From Thalassovita taeanensis (lineage in GTDB: Bacteria > Pseudomonadota > Alphaproteobacteria > Rhodobacterales > Rhodobacteraceae): a DNA stretch of 64,000 bases. The stretch covers positions 34,490 through 98,489 of the forward strand of contig NZ_FOEP01000016.1 of NCBI RefSeq assembly GCF_900110775.1. Direction: 5' to 3'. The stretch's first letter is position 1, and the number at the start of each line of letters is the position of its first letter. Shown here piece by piece: positions 35,595-44,830 of the stretch. A program made the position numbers and the translations under genes. Below the pieces are notes generated by a model, which was given only the letters and a program-made list of their open reading frames with translations, did not search any database and was not told the origin of the DNA.

Positions 35595-35665
35595 CCGCGC
35601 CGCCCCTAATCTGGTGGCGCGGAACATTCGATTTTCGGGGGCGGTCCGGCCACGGGCGGCCCCCG
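35595..35665 (+). terminator. Tandem intercistronic hairpins after the PotD-like gene
   Basis: CCGCGCCGCC (35595-35604) pairs with GGTGGCGCGG (35613-35622) with one mismatch. CGGGGGC (35636-35642) pairs with GCCCCCG (35659-35665). There is no strong T-tract, so they more likely stabilise the upstream mRNA or attenuate partially. Confidence 0.5.
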
Positions 35666-35688
35666 GTTCTCTTGACTGACGGGGGCAG

Positions 35689-36819
35689 ATGATGCGCGGC
35701 ATGGATGTAGTTCTGGACCAGATGCAGGTCACCTATCCGAACGGGTTTACCGCGGTTCACCCAACCGACCTGACCATTCGCGCGGGCGAGTTCTTTTCGA
35801 TCCTCGGGCCGTCGGGCTGTGGCAAGACCACGATCCTGCGCGCGGTGTCGGGCTTTGTCGACCCCAGCGCCGGGCGGATCCTGATCGGTGGGCAGGACCA
35901 GATGGGCACGACCCCGAACCAGCGCCCCACCGCCTTGATTTTTCAAAACCTCGCGCTGTTTCCGCTAATGAGCGTGCGCGAAAACGTCGCCTTCGGCCTT
36001 GAGGCACGCGGCATCGGCAAGGCGCAGCGCACTGCCCGTGCCGAGGAATTGCTGGCCATGGTGGCGCTGGCCGATCAGGCCGACAAGAAACCCACCGAGC
36101 TTTCCGGCGGGCAGCGTCAACGCGTGGCTATCGCCCGCGCCTTGGCGGTCGAGCCCTCGGTTTTGCTGCTGGATGAACCGCTGTCGGCGCTGGACCTGAA
36201 GCTGCGCCAGCACATGCGCGCCGAGCTGCGCGCGATCCAGCAACAGACGGGCGTGACCTTCATCTATATCACTCATGACCAATCCGAGGCGCTGACGATG
36301 TCGGACCGGATTGCCGTGATGAACGCGGGCCGGATCGAACAGGTAGGCACCGGCGACGAGGTATATTCCGCCCCTGCCACCGCCTTTGCCGCGTCGTTCG
36401 TCGGCGAGGTCAACCGCTTTGCCGGGACCGTGGCCGCGCTGGAGGGCGACATGGCCTATGTCGACACGGCGCTTGGCCGGTTTCTGGGCCGCAACCCGAC
36501 CGGGATGAAACCCGGCGATGCGGCGATCCTGTTTGTGCGCCCTGAAAACGTCGGCTTTCAACGCCCCGACCCCAGCGCCCGCTTTGGCAACGAATTGTCG
36601 GCACGGCTGGAGCGGCGCGATCTGGAAGGTGCGTTCATCAATTTCCAACTGCGCACGGATACGGCGGGGCATTCGGTGGCGATGCATCTGATCAACTCGG
36701 GCCAGACAGGGATCGGCGCGGGCGAAGCCACGCAGATCGGCTTTGCCTGCGAAAACGCGCTTGTGCTGCCCGAAGGGCCGCTGGCCGCAACCGGGCGTGA
36801 AGAGTTGGGGGCCGCATGA
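35689..36819 (+). CDS. ABC transporter ATP-binding protein, PotA type
   Basis: A 376-residue ATPase: Walker A GPSGCGKT (about 43-50), signature LSGGQRQR, Walker B LLLDEPLSALD, H-loop THDQSEALTMSD. A C-terminal TOBE domain spans about 285-370. ATG 35692 is an alternative start. It overlaps the first permease by four bases. Confidence 0.92.
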   Translation: MMRGMDVVLDQMQVTYPNGFTAVHPTDLTIRAGEFFSILGPSGCGKTTILRAVSGFVDPSAGRILIGGQDQMGTTPNQRPTALIFQNLALFPLMSVRENVAFGLEARGIGKAQRTARAEELLAMVALADQADKKPTELSGGQRQRVAIARALAVEPSVLLLDEPLSALDLKLRQHMRAELRAIQQQTGVTFIYITHDQSEALTMSDRIAVMNAGRIEQVGTGDEVYSAPATAFAASFVGEVNRFAGTVAALEGDMAYVDTALGRFLGRNPTGMKPGDAAILFVRPENVGFQRPDPSARFGNELSARLERRDLEGAFINFQLRTDTAGHSVAMHLINSGQTGIGAGEATQIGFACENALVLPEGPLAATGREELGAA

Positions 36820-38204
36820 AGGACCTGCTGCGCAGCTATGGCCGGGCGCTGACGGCGATCTTTGTTCTGGCGGTTCTGGGCTGGGCCTTGCTGCTGATCC
36901 TGCTGCCGCAGTTTGCCATGCTGGAACGCGCGATGACCGCGCCGAAACGCTCGCTCGACAGTTCGATCGCAGTGGCGCTGAAGGCCGATGCGATGACCTG
37001 TATTTCGGTGCTGAAGACATATCAGACGCCCGATGCCCCCGCTGCCAATGGCGGCATGGCGATTCCCAGCCCCTTTGGTATGGCCAGCCCCAGCCCGCAA
37101 AGCATGGGCGTGCCGTCGATCGGCGGCGGGCGCCCCGCCGGGGCGCGGCCCTATGTCCTGCAATGTGACCGCGCCACCACCCACCGGCCTTTGGTGCGCG
37201 AACGCGGCGAACCGGCGTTTCTGGATACCACCTATGACCTGCCGCTGATCCGGGTCGAAAACACAGGCCCCATCGCCGAGCAGATCACCACGGCCCGGCA
37301 GATTGCCGATCTGGCCGAGACCCTGCGCGGCGATCTTCTGGCGCGGGAGGCGCGTACAACCAAGCTGACCCTGTCGAATTTCGAGGCGCTCGTGTCGCCC
37401 ACACTGATCCCGTTCGAGGGCGCACAGCGCGCGGCGGATGACGCCAGCCTTGTCAAAAAGCTCTACCGCGTGGTCGGATTGCGCTTTGAGGTGGATGGGC
37501 AGATTTACGAGCGTATCGGCCTGATCATTCTGGCGCGCACGCTGTTTTTCGCCGTCCTTGCCACGGCACTCGCGCTGCTGATCTGTTACCCGGTCGCGTA
37601 CAAGGCCGCGCTGGCCACCTCGCCCGAGCGCGCGATCTGGCTGATGCTGGGGCTGATCGTACCCTATGCAATTGTCGAACTGATGCGGGTCTATGCCTGG
37701 ACCACGATCGTCGACAACCGCGGCCTGATTAACAGCCTGCTGCTGTGGGCGGGCGCAATCAGCGAACCGGTGCAGTTCACCCGGATGCCGGGCACGGTGT
37801 TTGTCGTCATCGCCTATACCTATGTACTGTTCATGGTGTTTCCGATCCTGAACGTGATGTCGACGCTGGACCGCAATCAGATCGAGGCCGCCAAGGATCT
37901 GGGCGCCTCAACCTGGAAAGTGCACCGCCGGGTGATCATCCCGCACGCCAAACCCGGCATCGCCGTCGGCTGTATCGCCACCTTCATGCTGGCCGCCGGC
38001 GCCTTTTCGGTGCCGCGCATCATCAGCCGCGGATTGCAGGCGGAATGGTTCAGTCAGACGATCTATAACAAGTTCTTCGAATCCGAGAACTCGAATATCG
38101 GGGCGGCCTATTCCTTCGGCTACACTCTGGTGTGTTTCATCATCGTGGGGCTGTTCATGTGGATCATGCGCACCCGCCTGAAAGATTTTGCGAGGGTACA
38201 ATGA
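36816..38204 (+). CDS. ABC transporter permease, PotB type, with large periplasmic insert
   Basis: A 462-residue permease, about 160 residues longer than PotB. TM1 (FVLAVLGWALLLILLPQF) is followed by a long periplasmic section, about 40-225. It includes a Gly/Pro/Ser/Met-rich stretch (FGMASPSPQSMGVPSIGGG) and a region with two Cys. The remaining segments and the EAA loop (EAAKDLGASTWKVHRRVIIP) are normal. The insert could contact the binding protein or ligand. ATGA overlaps join it to both neighbours. Confidence 0.9.
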   Translation: MKDLLRSYGRALTAIFVLAVLGWALLLILLPQFAMLERAMTAPKRSLDSSIAVALKADAMTCISVLKTYQTPDAPAANGGMAIPSPFGMASPSPQSMGVPSIGGGRPAGARPYVLQCDRATTHRPLVRERGEPAFLDTTYDLPLIRVENTGPIAEQITTARQIADLAETLRGDLLAREARTTKLTLSNFEALVSPTLIPFEGAQRAADDASLVKKLYRVVGLRFEVDGQIYERIGLIILARTLFFAVLATALALLICYPVAYKAALATSPERAIWLMLGLIVPYAIVELMRVYAWTTIVDNRGLINSLLLWAGAISEPVQFTRMPGTVFVVIAYTYVLFMVFPILNVMSTLDRNQIEAAKDLGASTWKVHRRVIIPHAKPGIAVGCIATFMLAAGAFSVPRIISRGLQAEWFSQTIYNKFFESENSNIGAAYSFGYTLVCFIIVGLFMWIMRTRLKDFARVQ

Positions 38205-39028
38205 GCTCTGCCCGCCTGCTGAACCTCTATATGGCGCTGTTTTTGTGCTTCATGTTCACGCCGCTGCTGCTGATGGTGGTGACCTCGTTCAACGATACTT
38301 CGCCGCCGTCGGTGACCGAGTGGCACGGGCTGACCGGCAAGTGGTATTCGTTCTTCTGGATGCCCGAGGACGCGCTGCGCGCCGATCCGGTGCTGCGGGC
38401 GCTGGACCGCGACCGGTTCATCGGTTGCTTTGGCAATTCGCTGCGGGTGTCGGCCGTGGTGGTGCCACTGTCGCTGCTGCTTGGGCTAGCGGGCGCGGTG
38501 ATGCTGACGCGCTGGCAAAGCCGTGCCAGCGGGCTGTTGTGGTGGGTGCTGCTGTCACCGATGCTGGCACCAGGCATTGTTCTGGGCCTGTCGGCGCTAG
38601 TGTTCTGGGCGCGGCTGGGGGTGAATGCCGGACTGTTCACCATCATGATGGCGCAGCTGACATTCGTTGCGGGCTATCCGATGCTGATCCTGATGGCGCG
38701 GCTGCAACGCCAGCCGGTCGAGCTGGAAGAGGCTGCGACCGATCTGGGGGCCTCGCCGCTGCGGGTGTTCTTCCGCATCACCCTGCCGTTTCTGGCCCCG
38801 GCGCTGATTTCCGCCGCCGTGATCGCCTTTCTCGCCTCGATGGAAAACTACAACACCACGATGTTCGCCAAGGGCGGCGCCTGTACCTTCGCCACTGAAA
38901 TCGGGGCGATGGCGCGCAATCCCAATGGCCACCCGCCGGTGATCAACGCGGTGGGCACGGTGATCATCCTGCTGACCGTGGGGTTTGCGGTCACACATGC
39001 GCTTCTGCAACGACGCGAAAAGGCGTAA
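38201..39028 (+). CDS. ABC transporter permease, PotC type
   Basis: A protein of 275 residues from ATG 38201, which overlaps the PotB-like stop. Six predicted membrane segments, with the EAA loop VELEEAATDLGASPLRVFFR. The first periplasmic loop (DTSPPSVTEWHGLTGKWYSF, then a charged helix) is longer than in PotC. It completes the import channel. Confidence 0.91.
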   Translation: MSSARLLNLYMALFLCFMFTPLLLMVVTSFNDTSPPSVTEWHGLTGKWYSFFWMPEDALRADPVLRALDRDRFIGCFGNSLRVSAVVVPLSLLLGLAGAVMLTRWQSRASGLLWWVLLSPMLAPGIVLGLSALVFWARLGVNAGLFTIMMAQLTFVAGYPMLILMARLQRQPVELEEAATDLGASPLRVFFRITLPFLAPALISAAVIAFLASMENYNTTMFAKGGACTFATEIGAMARNPNGHPPVINAVGTVIILLTVGFAVTHALLQRREKA

Positions 39029-39037
39029 GACACGGGC

Positions 39038-39733
39038 ATGAAGATCATTGCCCGTTGTCATCCCTTGCTGGATCCGCTGCTGCCGCGCCCGCTGCCTGCC
39101 CGTCAGGCGCTGCCCGACTGGTTGCGCACGATGCCGTCGGAGGTCGAGGCCGAAAGCCTTGGTGGCGCGCCGGTCAGAACCCTGAAACATTGCCCCCCGT
39201 TCATTGATGCGCTGGCGTTGGGGGTGATGATCCCGCTGGCCACCGATCTGCATATCGCCGACGGGCAGGTCAGCTGGGACTGGGATCCGCCCAATATCCC
39301 CGACGCGCCGATCACCCGCGCGCCCATCGGGCTGCATGTGCCCGAACAAGCCACCGGCGCGCCCTTTCGACTAAGCGGGCACATGGTGCTGAAATTCACA
39401 AATTTCTGGACACTTGAGGCGCCTGAGGGCTGGGATCTGCTGTTCACCCATCCGCTGAACCGTGCCGATCTGCCGTTCCAGACCCTGTCAGGCGTGGTCA
39501 GCGCCGACCGCTTTGCCTTGGGATATGTGCATTTCCCCGCGCTGTGGACCGACCCGGATTTCAGCGGCACCCTGCCCGCGGGCACGCCCGTGGCTCAGGT
39601 GATCGCCGTGCCGCGCGCCGCCCCCGAGCTTGAGGTCACAACCATGACCCCGCCTGACGTGGACACCAGCCGCGACATACAGGAAGCGCTGCAACGCACC
39701 CCCGGACTTTACCGCAAAACCTATCGCGCCTGA
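39038..39733 (+). CDS. Hypothetical protein co-transcribed with the polyamine-type ABC genes
   Basis: A 231-residue soluble protein starting nine bases after the PotC-like stop. It has His/Cys near the start (IIARCHPLL, LKHCPPF) and Trp-rich segments (VSWDWDPPN, TNFWTLEAPEGWDLLF). No signal peptide. I do not recognise the family. Its place as the last gene of a Pho-boxed importer operon makes a role in processing the imported compound possible. Its 3' end overlaps the convergent TPR gene by 13 bases. Confidence 0.72.
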   Translation: MKIIARCHPLLDPLLPRPLPARQALPDWLRTMPSEVEAESLGGAPVRTLKHCPPFIDALALGVMIPLATDLHIADGQVSWDWDPPNIPDAPITRAPIGLHVPEQATGAPFRLSGHMVLKFTNFWTLEAPEGWDLLFTHPLNRADLPFQTLSGVVSADRFALGYVHFPALWTDPDFSGTLPAGTPVAQVIAVPRAAPELEVTTMTPPDVDTSRDIQEALQRTPGLYRKTYRA

Positions 39734-40281
39734 AGCGTCGGAAATCGCAGGGGCACCTGCCCCTTGGCGGTGCGTGTCAGCGCCTTGATCGCCTCGGGCC
39801 GGATCGCCGGGTCGGCCAACAGCGCGGCGCGCAGGTTAGTGACATCCTCGCCCAGTTCGGCCGCGATGCGATAGGCGGCCAGCCGGGTTTCCATATCCTC
39901 GGGCAGATGCCCCAGCGCGCCGCGCGCGCGCGCCCAGTCGCTCAGCCGCAACCGCAGCCGCAGCAGATTGCGCCAAGCCTCGGCATCGCTGGGGTCAAGC
40001 AGCGCCGCTTTGGCAAACGCCGCCTCGGCCCCCGGCAGATCGCGTGCGTCGATCAGACCGCGCCCCAGTTCGAACCACGCCACGGCATAGCGCGGATCGG
40101 CCCGGACCGCGCGCTTCAGCCAGAACAGCCCTGCCCCGCCCTGCGCCTCAATCACCTTGGCCAGATTGTAAAACACCTGAGCGGGCGCATTTTTATGCCC
40201 CGCCGCCCGCCGCAACAGCTTTTCCGCCGCAGGCCAGTTTTCAGCGGCCAGCAGCCGGGGAAGAGAAGACAGATCAACCAT
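39721..40281 (-). CDS. Tetratricopeptide-repeat protein
   Basis: A 186-residue protein. TPR-type helix pairs cover about 15-120: PAQVFYNLAKVIEAQGGAGL, YAVAWFELGRGLIDARDLPG and AEAWRNLLRLRLRLSDWARA. No signal peptide. Divergent from the PHP gene (start-to-start 100 bases) and converging on 39733. Partner unknown. Confidence 0.78.
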   Translation of the reverse strand: MVDLSSLPRLLAAENWPAAEKLLRRAAGHKNAPAQVFYNLAKVIEAQGGAGLFWLKRAVRADPRYAVAWFELGRGLIDARDLPGAEAAFAKAALLDPSDAEAWRNLLRLRLRLSDWARARGALGHLPEDMETRLAAYRIAAELGEDVTNLRAALLADPAIRPEAIKALTRTAKGQVPLRFPTLQAR

Positions 40282-40321
40282 ATCGCCCTTTTCTGCGCCA
40301 CAGATGACAGTTCTGCAACGC

Positions 40322-40339
40322 CTGTCATGCCTTTGTCAG
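40322..40339 (+). promoter_or_regulatory. Candidate Pho box of the PHP-domain gene
   Basis: CTGTCAT (40322-40328), GCCT, TTGTCAG (40333-40339): the first unit is a perfect PhoB repeat and the 11-bp period is exact. It lies 42 bases before the PHP gene start. This is the best match in the window. Confidence 0.7.
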
Positions 40340-40381
40340 AAATCCCTGCGACAAGGCGGAAAAATCGACTGGATCCCACAC

Positions 40382-41305
40382 ATGACTGATTACTTCTCGG
40401 CCCCCGGCCAGTTCTATCGCGGCAACCTGCATACCCATTCCAACCTGTCCGACGGCGCGCTTGACCCAATCGAAGTCTGCCGCCGCTACAAGGCCGAAGG
40501 CTATGACTTCATTGCGCTGACCGACCACTTTGTCGGGCTCTATGGCTATCCTATTGCCGACACCCTACCGTTCCGGGATGCAGATTTCACCACCATTCTG
40601 GGGGCTGAGATTCATTCCGGCGCGATGCAGAACGGCGAGCTGTGGCATATGGTGGCCGTTGGCCTGCCCGCCGATTTCACCCCGCCCAACGCCCCGCATT
40701 TCCGCCCGGTCGAGGGCATGGAAACGGGCCCCGAGATCGCCGCCCGCGCCCGTGCCGCTGGCGCATATGTCGTGGTCGCGCATCCGCAATGGTCCGGCCT
40801 GACACTGGACGACGCCCGCAGCATCGAAGCCGCCCACGCGGTCGAGGTTTATAACCACGGCTGCGCCATGGGCTGTGACCGCCCCGACGGGTTTCACACG
40901 CTGGACCTGCTGCTGTCCGAGGGGCGCCAGTTGAACCTGATCGCCACCGACGACGCACATTTCACGGAACCCGATCACTTTGGCGGCTGGGTCATGGTCA
41001 AGGCGCCCGAAAACACCCCCGAGGCGCTGCTGAGCGCGCTCAAAGAGGGCGCGTTTTATTCCTCGCAGGGGCCGGAAATCCGCGATGTCTATATTCAGGG
41101 CAAATCGATTGTCGTGGATTGCACCGCCGCGTCGGCGGTGATCGTGCAGGGCCATGGGTCAGCCGCGCAGGCGGTGCACGGCCAAGCCATGACACAAGCC
41201 GAGATACACTTGGGCCGGTTTGCGAACTCGCCCTGGATCCGTGTCACGATCATGGACCGGGCGGGCAAGCGCGCGTGGTCAAACCCGATCTGGCTTGACC
41301 ACTAA
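40382..41305 (+). CDS. PHP-domain phosphoesterase
   Basis: A protein of 307 residues from ATG 40382. The PHP metal motifs are visible: H17-T-H19 (NLHTHSNLSDG), LTDHF (46-50), AEIHSG, VVAHPQW and TDDAHF. Soluble, no signal peptide. PHP proteins hydrolyse phosphomonoesters, and some cleave cyclic or nucleoside phosphodiesters. The upstream Pho box points to phosphate scavenging. It may act on material imported by the preceding ABC system (inference). Confidence 0.87.
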   Translation: MTDYFSAPGQFYRGNLHTHSNLSDGALDPIEVCRRYKAEGYDFIALTDHFVGLYGYPIADTLPFRDADFTTILGAEIHSGAMQNGELWHMVAVGLPADFTPPNAPHFRPVEGMETGPEIAARARAAGAYVVVAHPQWSGLTLDDARSIEAAHAVEVYNHGCAMGCDRPDGFHTLDLLLSEGRQLNLIATDDAHFTEPDHFGGWVMVKAPENTPEALLSALKEGAFYSSQGPEIRDVYIQGKSIVVDCTAASAVIVQGHGSAAQAVHGQAMTQAEIHLGRFANSPWIRVTIMDRAGKRAWSNPIWLDH

Positions 41306-41317
41306 ACCCAAGCAGCC

Positions 41318-42145
41318 TCAGATTCCTTTGGCCAGCGCGTCAAACGCCCGCAGGGTTTTGATCAGCGCGCCCATCTGATCCACCGGGATCATGTTGGGGC
41401 CGTCGCTGGGCGCGCTATCCGGGTCCTGGTGCGTTTCAATGAACAGCGCCGAGACGCCAACCGCGCAGGCGGCGCGCGCCAGCACCGGTGCGAATTCGCG
41501 CTGACCCCCGCTGGTGGTGCCCTGCCCGCCGGGCTGCTGCACCGAGTGGGTTGCGTCAAAAACCACCGGATATCCAGTGCGCGCCATGATCGGCAGCCCG
41601 CGGAAATCCGTCACCAGCGTGTTATACCCGAACGAGGTGCCCCGGTCGCACAGCATGATCCTGTCATTCCCGGTCGAGGCCACTTTTTCCGCCACATTGC
41701 CCATATCCCAAGGCGCCAAAAACTGCCCCTTCTTGATATTGATCGCGCAACCGGTCTTGCCCGCAGCCAACAAAAGATCGGTCTGTCGGCACAGAAAAGC
41801 CGGGATCTGGATCACATCTACCACCTCGCCCGCCGGGGCGCATTGGGCGGCATCATGCACGTCCGTCAGGATCGGACAGCCGAATTCATCGCGGATTTTG
41901 GACAGGATCGTCAGCCCTTCGTCCATCCCCAACCCGCGCTGGGTGGTGATCGAAGACCGGTTCGCCTTGTCATAGCTGGCCTTGAAAATGAACCGCGTGC
42001 CGGTCGGCGCACAGGCCTCGGCGATCTTTTCGGCCATCATGCGGGCATGATCCAAGCTTTCAAGCTGGCACGGCCCGGTAATCAGGGAAATCGGGTTTTG
42101 TCCGCCAATGGCGATGTCGCCCACAGTTACGATTTTCTGCTCCAT
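41318..42145 (-). CDS. kdsA: 3-deoxy-8-phosphooctulonate (Kdo-8-P) synthase
   Basis: A protein of 275 residues from ATG 42145. It condenses phosphoenolpyruvate with arabinose-5-phosphate to make Kdo-8-phosphate for lipopolysaccharide. Signatures: ITGPCQLES, KASYDKANRSS, VDVIQIPAFLCRQTDLL, LCDRGTSFGYN, FDATHSVQQPGG. The Cys in GPCQ and in LCDRG lies at positions seen in the family. The next gene upstream encodes the enzyme that makes its aldose substrate. Confidence 0.95.
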   Translation of the reverse strand: MEQKIVTVGDIAIGGQNPISLITGPCQLESLDHARMMAEKIAEACAPTGTRFIFKASYDKANRSSITTQRGLGMDEGLTILSKIRDEFGCPILTDVHDAAQCAPAGEVVDVIQIPAFLCRQTDLLLAAGKTGCAINIKKGQFLAPWDMGNVAEKVASTGNDRIMLCDRGTSFGYNTLVTDFRGLPIMARTGYPVVFDATHSVQQPGGQGTTSGGQREFAPVLARAACAVGVSALFIETHQDPDSAPSDGPNMIPVDQMGALIKTLRAFDALAKGI

Positions 42146-42196
42146 GACGTCTTCCTCAGGGTTGGGTCCGGGGCGCACGGCCACGGGGAACGGGTT

Positions 42197-43186
42197 TCAG
42201 GCGACCCCTGCGCGCAGCAGGTCGTGGATATGCAGCACACCGATCGGGGCGCCCTGCGCATCGACCACAAACAGCGCCGAAATCTTGCGCTCGTTCATCA
42301 GGGCCAGCGCCTGAGCTGCGAGAATATCAGGTTGCACCGTGACCGGGGCCAACGTCGCCACCTGCCCGGCGTCGCGCGCCATCAGGTCAGCCATATTGCG
42401 GCGCAAATCGCCGTCCGAGATCACCCCGGCCAGCGCCCCATCGCGCACTACCCCCGCGATGCCGAACCCTTTCGAGGTCATCTCCAGCAGGGTCTCGCTC
42501 ATTGAACTGTCGAACGCGACCAGCGGCAGATCATCCTGCGCATGCATCAATTGCTGCACTGTCGCCAACTGCGCGCCAAGCTTGCCGCCCGGATGAAACA
42601 CCCGAAAATTCTCGGGCTGAAAATTGCGGACCTTCATCAGCGCCACCGCGAGCGCATCCCCCAGCGCCAGCGCCAGCGTGGTCGAGGTGGTCGGCGCCAT
42701 CCCCATCGGGCAGGCCTCGGGGGCATCAGGCAGCAACAGCCGCAGATCGGCCGCCCGCATCAGGGTACTGTCGGCGCGGCTGGAAATCGCCACCAAGGGA
42801 ATCGAAAACCGTTTTGCGTGGGCCAGAACATCGCTCAACTCGCGGGTTTCGCCCGAGTTCGAGATCAGGATGCAGATATCGGCCTGGGTGATCATGCCCA
42901 TATCGCCGTGGCTGGCCTCAGACGCATGAACGAAATACGATGGCGTCCCGGTCGAGGCCAGCGTGGCAGAAATTTTGCGCCCGATATGGCCGGATTTCCC
43001 GATCCCCGAGACGATCACCCGCCCTTTGCAGTCCAGGATCTTCTGCACGACCGCCTCAAAATCAGCAGGCAGATGCGCCGCCAGAAGATGAAGCGCCTCG
43101 GCCTCGATCAGAAGAACCTCGCGGCCGGTTTCAGCGATGACAGAGCGGTTCTGAAGCGTGTGTTCCATGGGCCGATCCAATGTCAT
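42197..43186 (-). CDS. kdsD: Arabinose-5-phosphate isomerase (KdsD/KpsF family)
   Basis: A 329-residue protein with an N-terminal SIS domain (VIVSGIGKSGHIGRKISATL near 51-70; LISNSGET; ALALGDALAVALM) and two C-terminal CBS domains (about 205-329). It interconverts ribulose-5-phosphate and arabinose-5-phosphate, the first step to Kdo. The internal ATG at 43168 is an alternative start with a better-spaced GGA. It lies 51 bases upstream of kdsA on the same strand. Confidence 0.93.
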   Translation of the reverse strand: MTLDRPMEHTLQNRSVIAETGREVLLIEAEALHLLAAHLPADFEAVVQKILDCKGRVIVSGIGKSGHIGRKISATLASTGTPSYFVHASEASHGDMGMITQADICILISNSGETRELSDVLAHAKRFSIPLVAISSRADSTLMRAADLRLLLPDAPEACPMGMAPTTSTTLALALGDALAVALMKVRNFQPENFRVFHPGGKLGAQLATVQQLMHAQDDLPLVAFDSSMSETLLEMTSKGFGIAGVVRDGALAGVISDGDLRRNMADLMARDAGQVATLAPVTVQPDILAAQALALMNERKISALFVVDAQGAPIGVLHIHDLLRAGVA

Positions 43187-43538
43187 ATGTCCTGCACGCG
43201 TTCAACATCTATCGCAACCTGCGCGACCAGCCGCCGAAAATCAAGCAAGCCCCAGAACCCGCGGCAAGCCCGATCGAAGCAGAAACGAAAAGTCGCCGCG
43301 ACTTTCATCGCGGCGCCCAGCCTATTGCAGCCCAAGTTTTAAACCGATGCGGGCTGTCATATTTTCGACGCGGGCACAGTTATGCCAAGCCAGTTTTGAA
43401 CGTCAAACATATTGATATAAAATCAATTCCTTGAAGATAGCCCAAAAACATAGAGGTCAAAATGAACGGCAGCTTTCGCCAAGAGTACAGGTATAGTTTT
43501 CCGCCACACTCCGCTTAGGCAAGCCCCGGCCCGAAAAT
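43187..43538. other. Intergenic region between kdsD and fpr, no convincing gene
   Basis: About 350 bases between two genes on the minus strand. A plus-strand frame of 84 codons (43180-43434) overlaps the kdsD start, is rich in Arg/Pro/Gln and has no clear ribosome site; I do not call it. No hairpin terminator is seen. Confidence 0.4.
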
Positions 43539-44339
43539 TCAGTCGAGAAAAGCCTTTTCCACCACAAATTGCGCCGGCGTCGAATTCGCGCCTTCTTCAA
43601 GCCCTGCCGCCTCGCAAAGCGCCATGATGTCCTTGTTCAGGGCGAGATTGCCGCAGACCATCACGCGGTCCTCTTCCGGGGACCACCGATGCAGGCCCAG
43701 CGTATTGAACACCTGACCCGAGCGGATGTGATCGCTGATGCGCCCCTCGTGGGCAGAGGATTCGCGCGTAGTTGTTGGGTAGTAGAGCAGCTTGTCTGCC
43801 ACCAGCTCTCCGATTAGGGGATCGTCTGGCAGGGCAGCGACAATTTCGGCACCATAGGCGAGTTCCGCGGCCGTGCGGCAGGTATGGGCCAGAATGACCT
43901 GATCGTAGTGTTCCCACGTTTCGGGATCACGCAGGAGCGAGGCAAAGGGCGCCACACCCGTACCGGTGCAGATCAGCCAGAGCCGTTTGCCGGGCAGCAA
44001 GGCATCATGCACCAGCGTGCCCACCGGTTTCGGGCGCAGCATGATCTTGTCCCCTGCGACGATCTTTTGCAACCGCGAGGTCAGCGGGCCGTCGGGCACC
44101 TTGATCGAGTAGAATTCGAGTTCGTCATCCCAAGAGGGCGAGGCGATGGAATAGGCGCGCAGCAAAGGCTTACCGTCGTCCTTGAGCAACCCGATCATCA
44201 CGAATTCACCCGAGCGGAAGCGCAAGGAAGCAGGCCGCGTGACGCGGAAGGAAAACAAGGTGTCCGACCAGTGCCGGACCGAAGTGACAGTCTGCGCGTC
44301 CGGAAGGGCCTTGGCGGCGGGTTTAATCTGAACATTCAT
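43539..44339 (-). CDS. fpr: Ferredoxin-NADP reductase
   Basis: A protein of 266 residues from ATG 44339. FAD-binding RAYSIASP and a KPVGTLV segment, NADP-binding GTGVAPFASLLRDP (about 120-133) and the C-terminal VVEKAFLD of the bacterial FPR subclass. It transfers electrons between NADPH and ferredoxin or flavodoxin. The fdxA-like gene is 13 bases upstream on the same strand, its likely partner. Confidence 0.94.
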   Translation of the reverse strand: MNVQIKPAAKALPDAQTVTSVRHWSDTLFSFRVTRPASLRFRSGEFVMIGLLKDDGKPLLRAYSIASPSWDDELEFYSIKVPDGPLTSRLQKIVAGDKIMLRPKPVGTLVHDALLPGKRLWLICTGTGVAPFASLLRDPETWEHYDQVILAHTCRTAAELAYGAEIVAALPDDPLIGELVADKLLYYPTTTRESSAHEGRISDHIRSGQVFNTLGLHRWSPEEDRVMVCGNLALNKDIMALCEAAGLEEGANSTPAQFVVEKAFLD

Positions 44340-44352
44340 GCGGGAAATCCTT

Positions 44353-44694
44353 TCAGGCGGCTTCAGCGGCGGGCTTGCCGGAAAACAGCGTTTCCAGCTT
44401 ATCGGACTGGCCATCCAGCGCATCCGCCTCGGGCAGCGGCTCCTTGGCTTCGGTTATGACGGGCCAGAGGGCTGCGTATTTCGCGTTAAAGGCAACCCAT
44501 TTTTCCATCCCGCCCTCGGTGTCGGCGCGGATCGCATCTGCCGGGCATTCCGGTTCGCACACGCCGCAGTCGATGCATTCGTCCGGGTCGATCACCAACA
44601 TGTTCTCGCCCTCGTAAAAGCAGTCCACCGGGCAGACCGACACGCAGTCAGTGTATTTGCAGCCAATGCAGTTGTCCGTCACGACATAGGTCAT
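44353..44694 (-). CDS. fdxA: 7Fe (3Fe-4S/4Fe-4S) ferredoxin
   Basis: A 113-residue protein. Cys at 9, 12, 17 and 21 and at 40, 43, 46 and 50 ([12 protein letters not shown]) give the 7Fe ferredoxin pattern; the C-terminal 50 residues are the usual FdxA tail. Transcribed with fpr. Confidence 0.94.
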   Translation of the reverse strand: MTYVVTDNCIGCKYTDCVSVCPVDCFYEGENMLVIDPDECIDCGVCEPECPADAIRADTEGGMEKWVAFNAKYAALWPVITEAKEPLPEADALDGQSDKLETLFSGKPAAEAA

Positions 44695-44830
44695 CTCTGG
44701 TGTCCTTCCCTGTTTGAAGGTGACTCTGCTGCGCTGCGGCGGTGGTGTCCGTCAATAAATTGCTATTGGCAGATTCTGCACTGCGGCACTCTGAGGCTAA
44801 CGAACGATATGACCCCAGAAAGGCCCCGAC

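Noticed and set aside
43180..43434. 84-codon plus-strand frame between kdsD and fpr
   Set aside because: Overlaps the kdsD start, has no clear ribosome site and no recognisable similarity.
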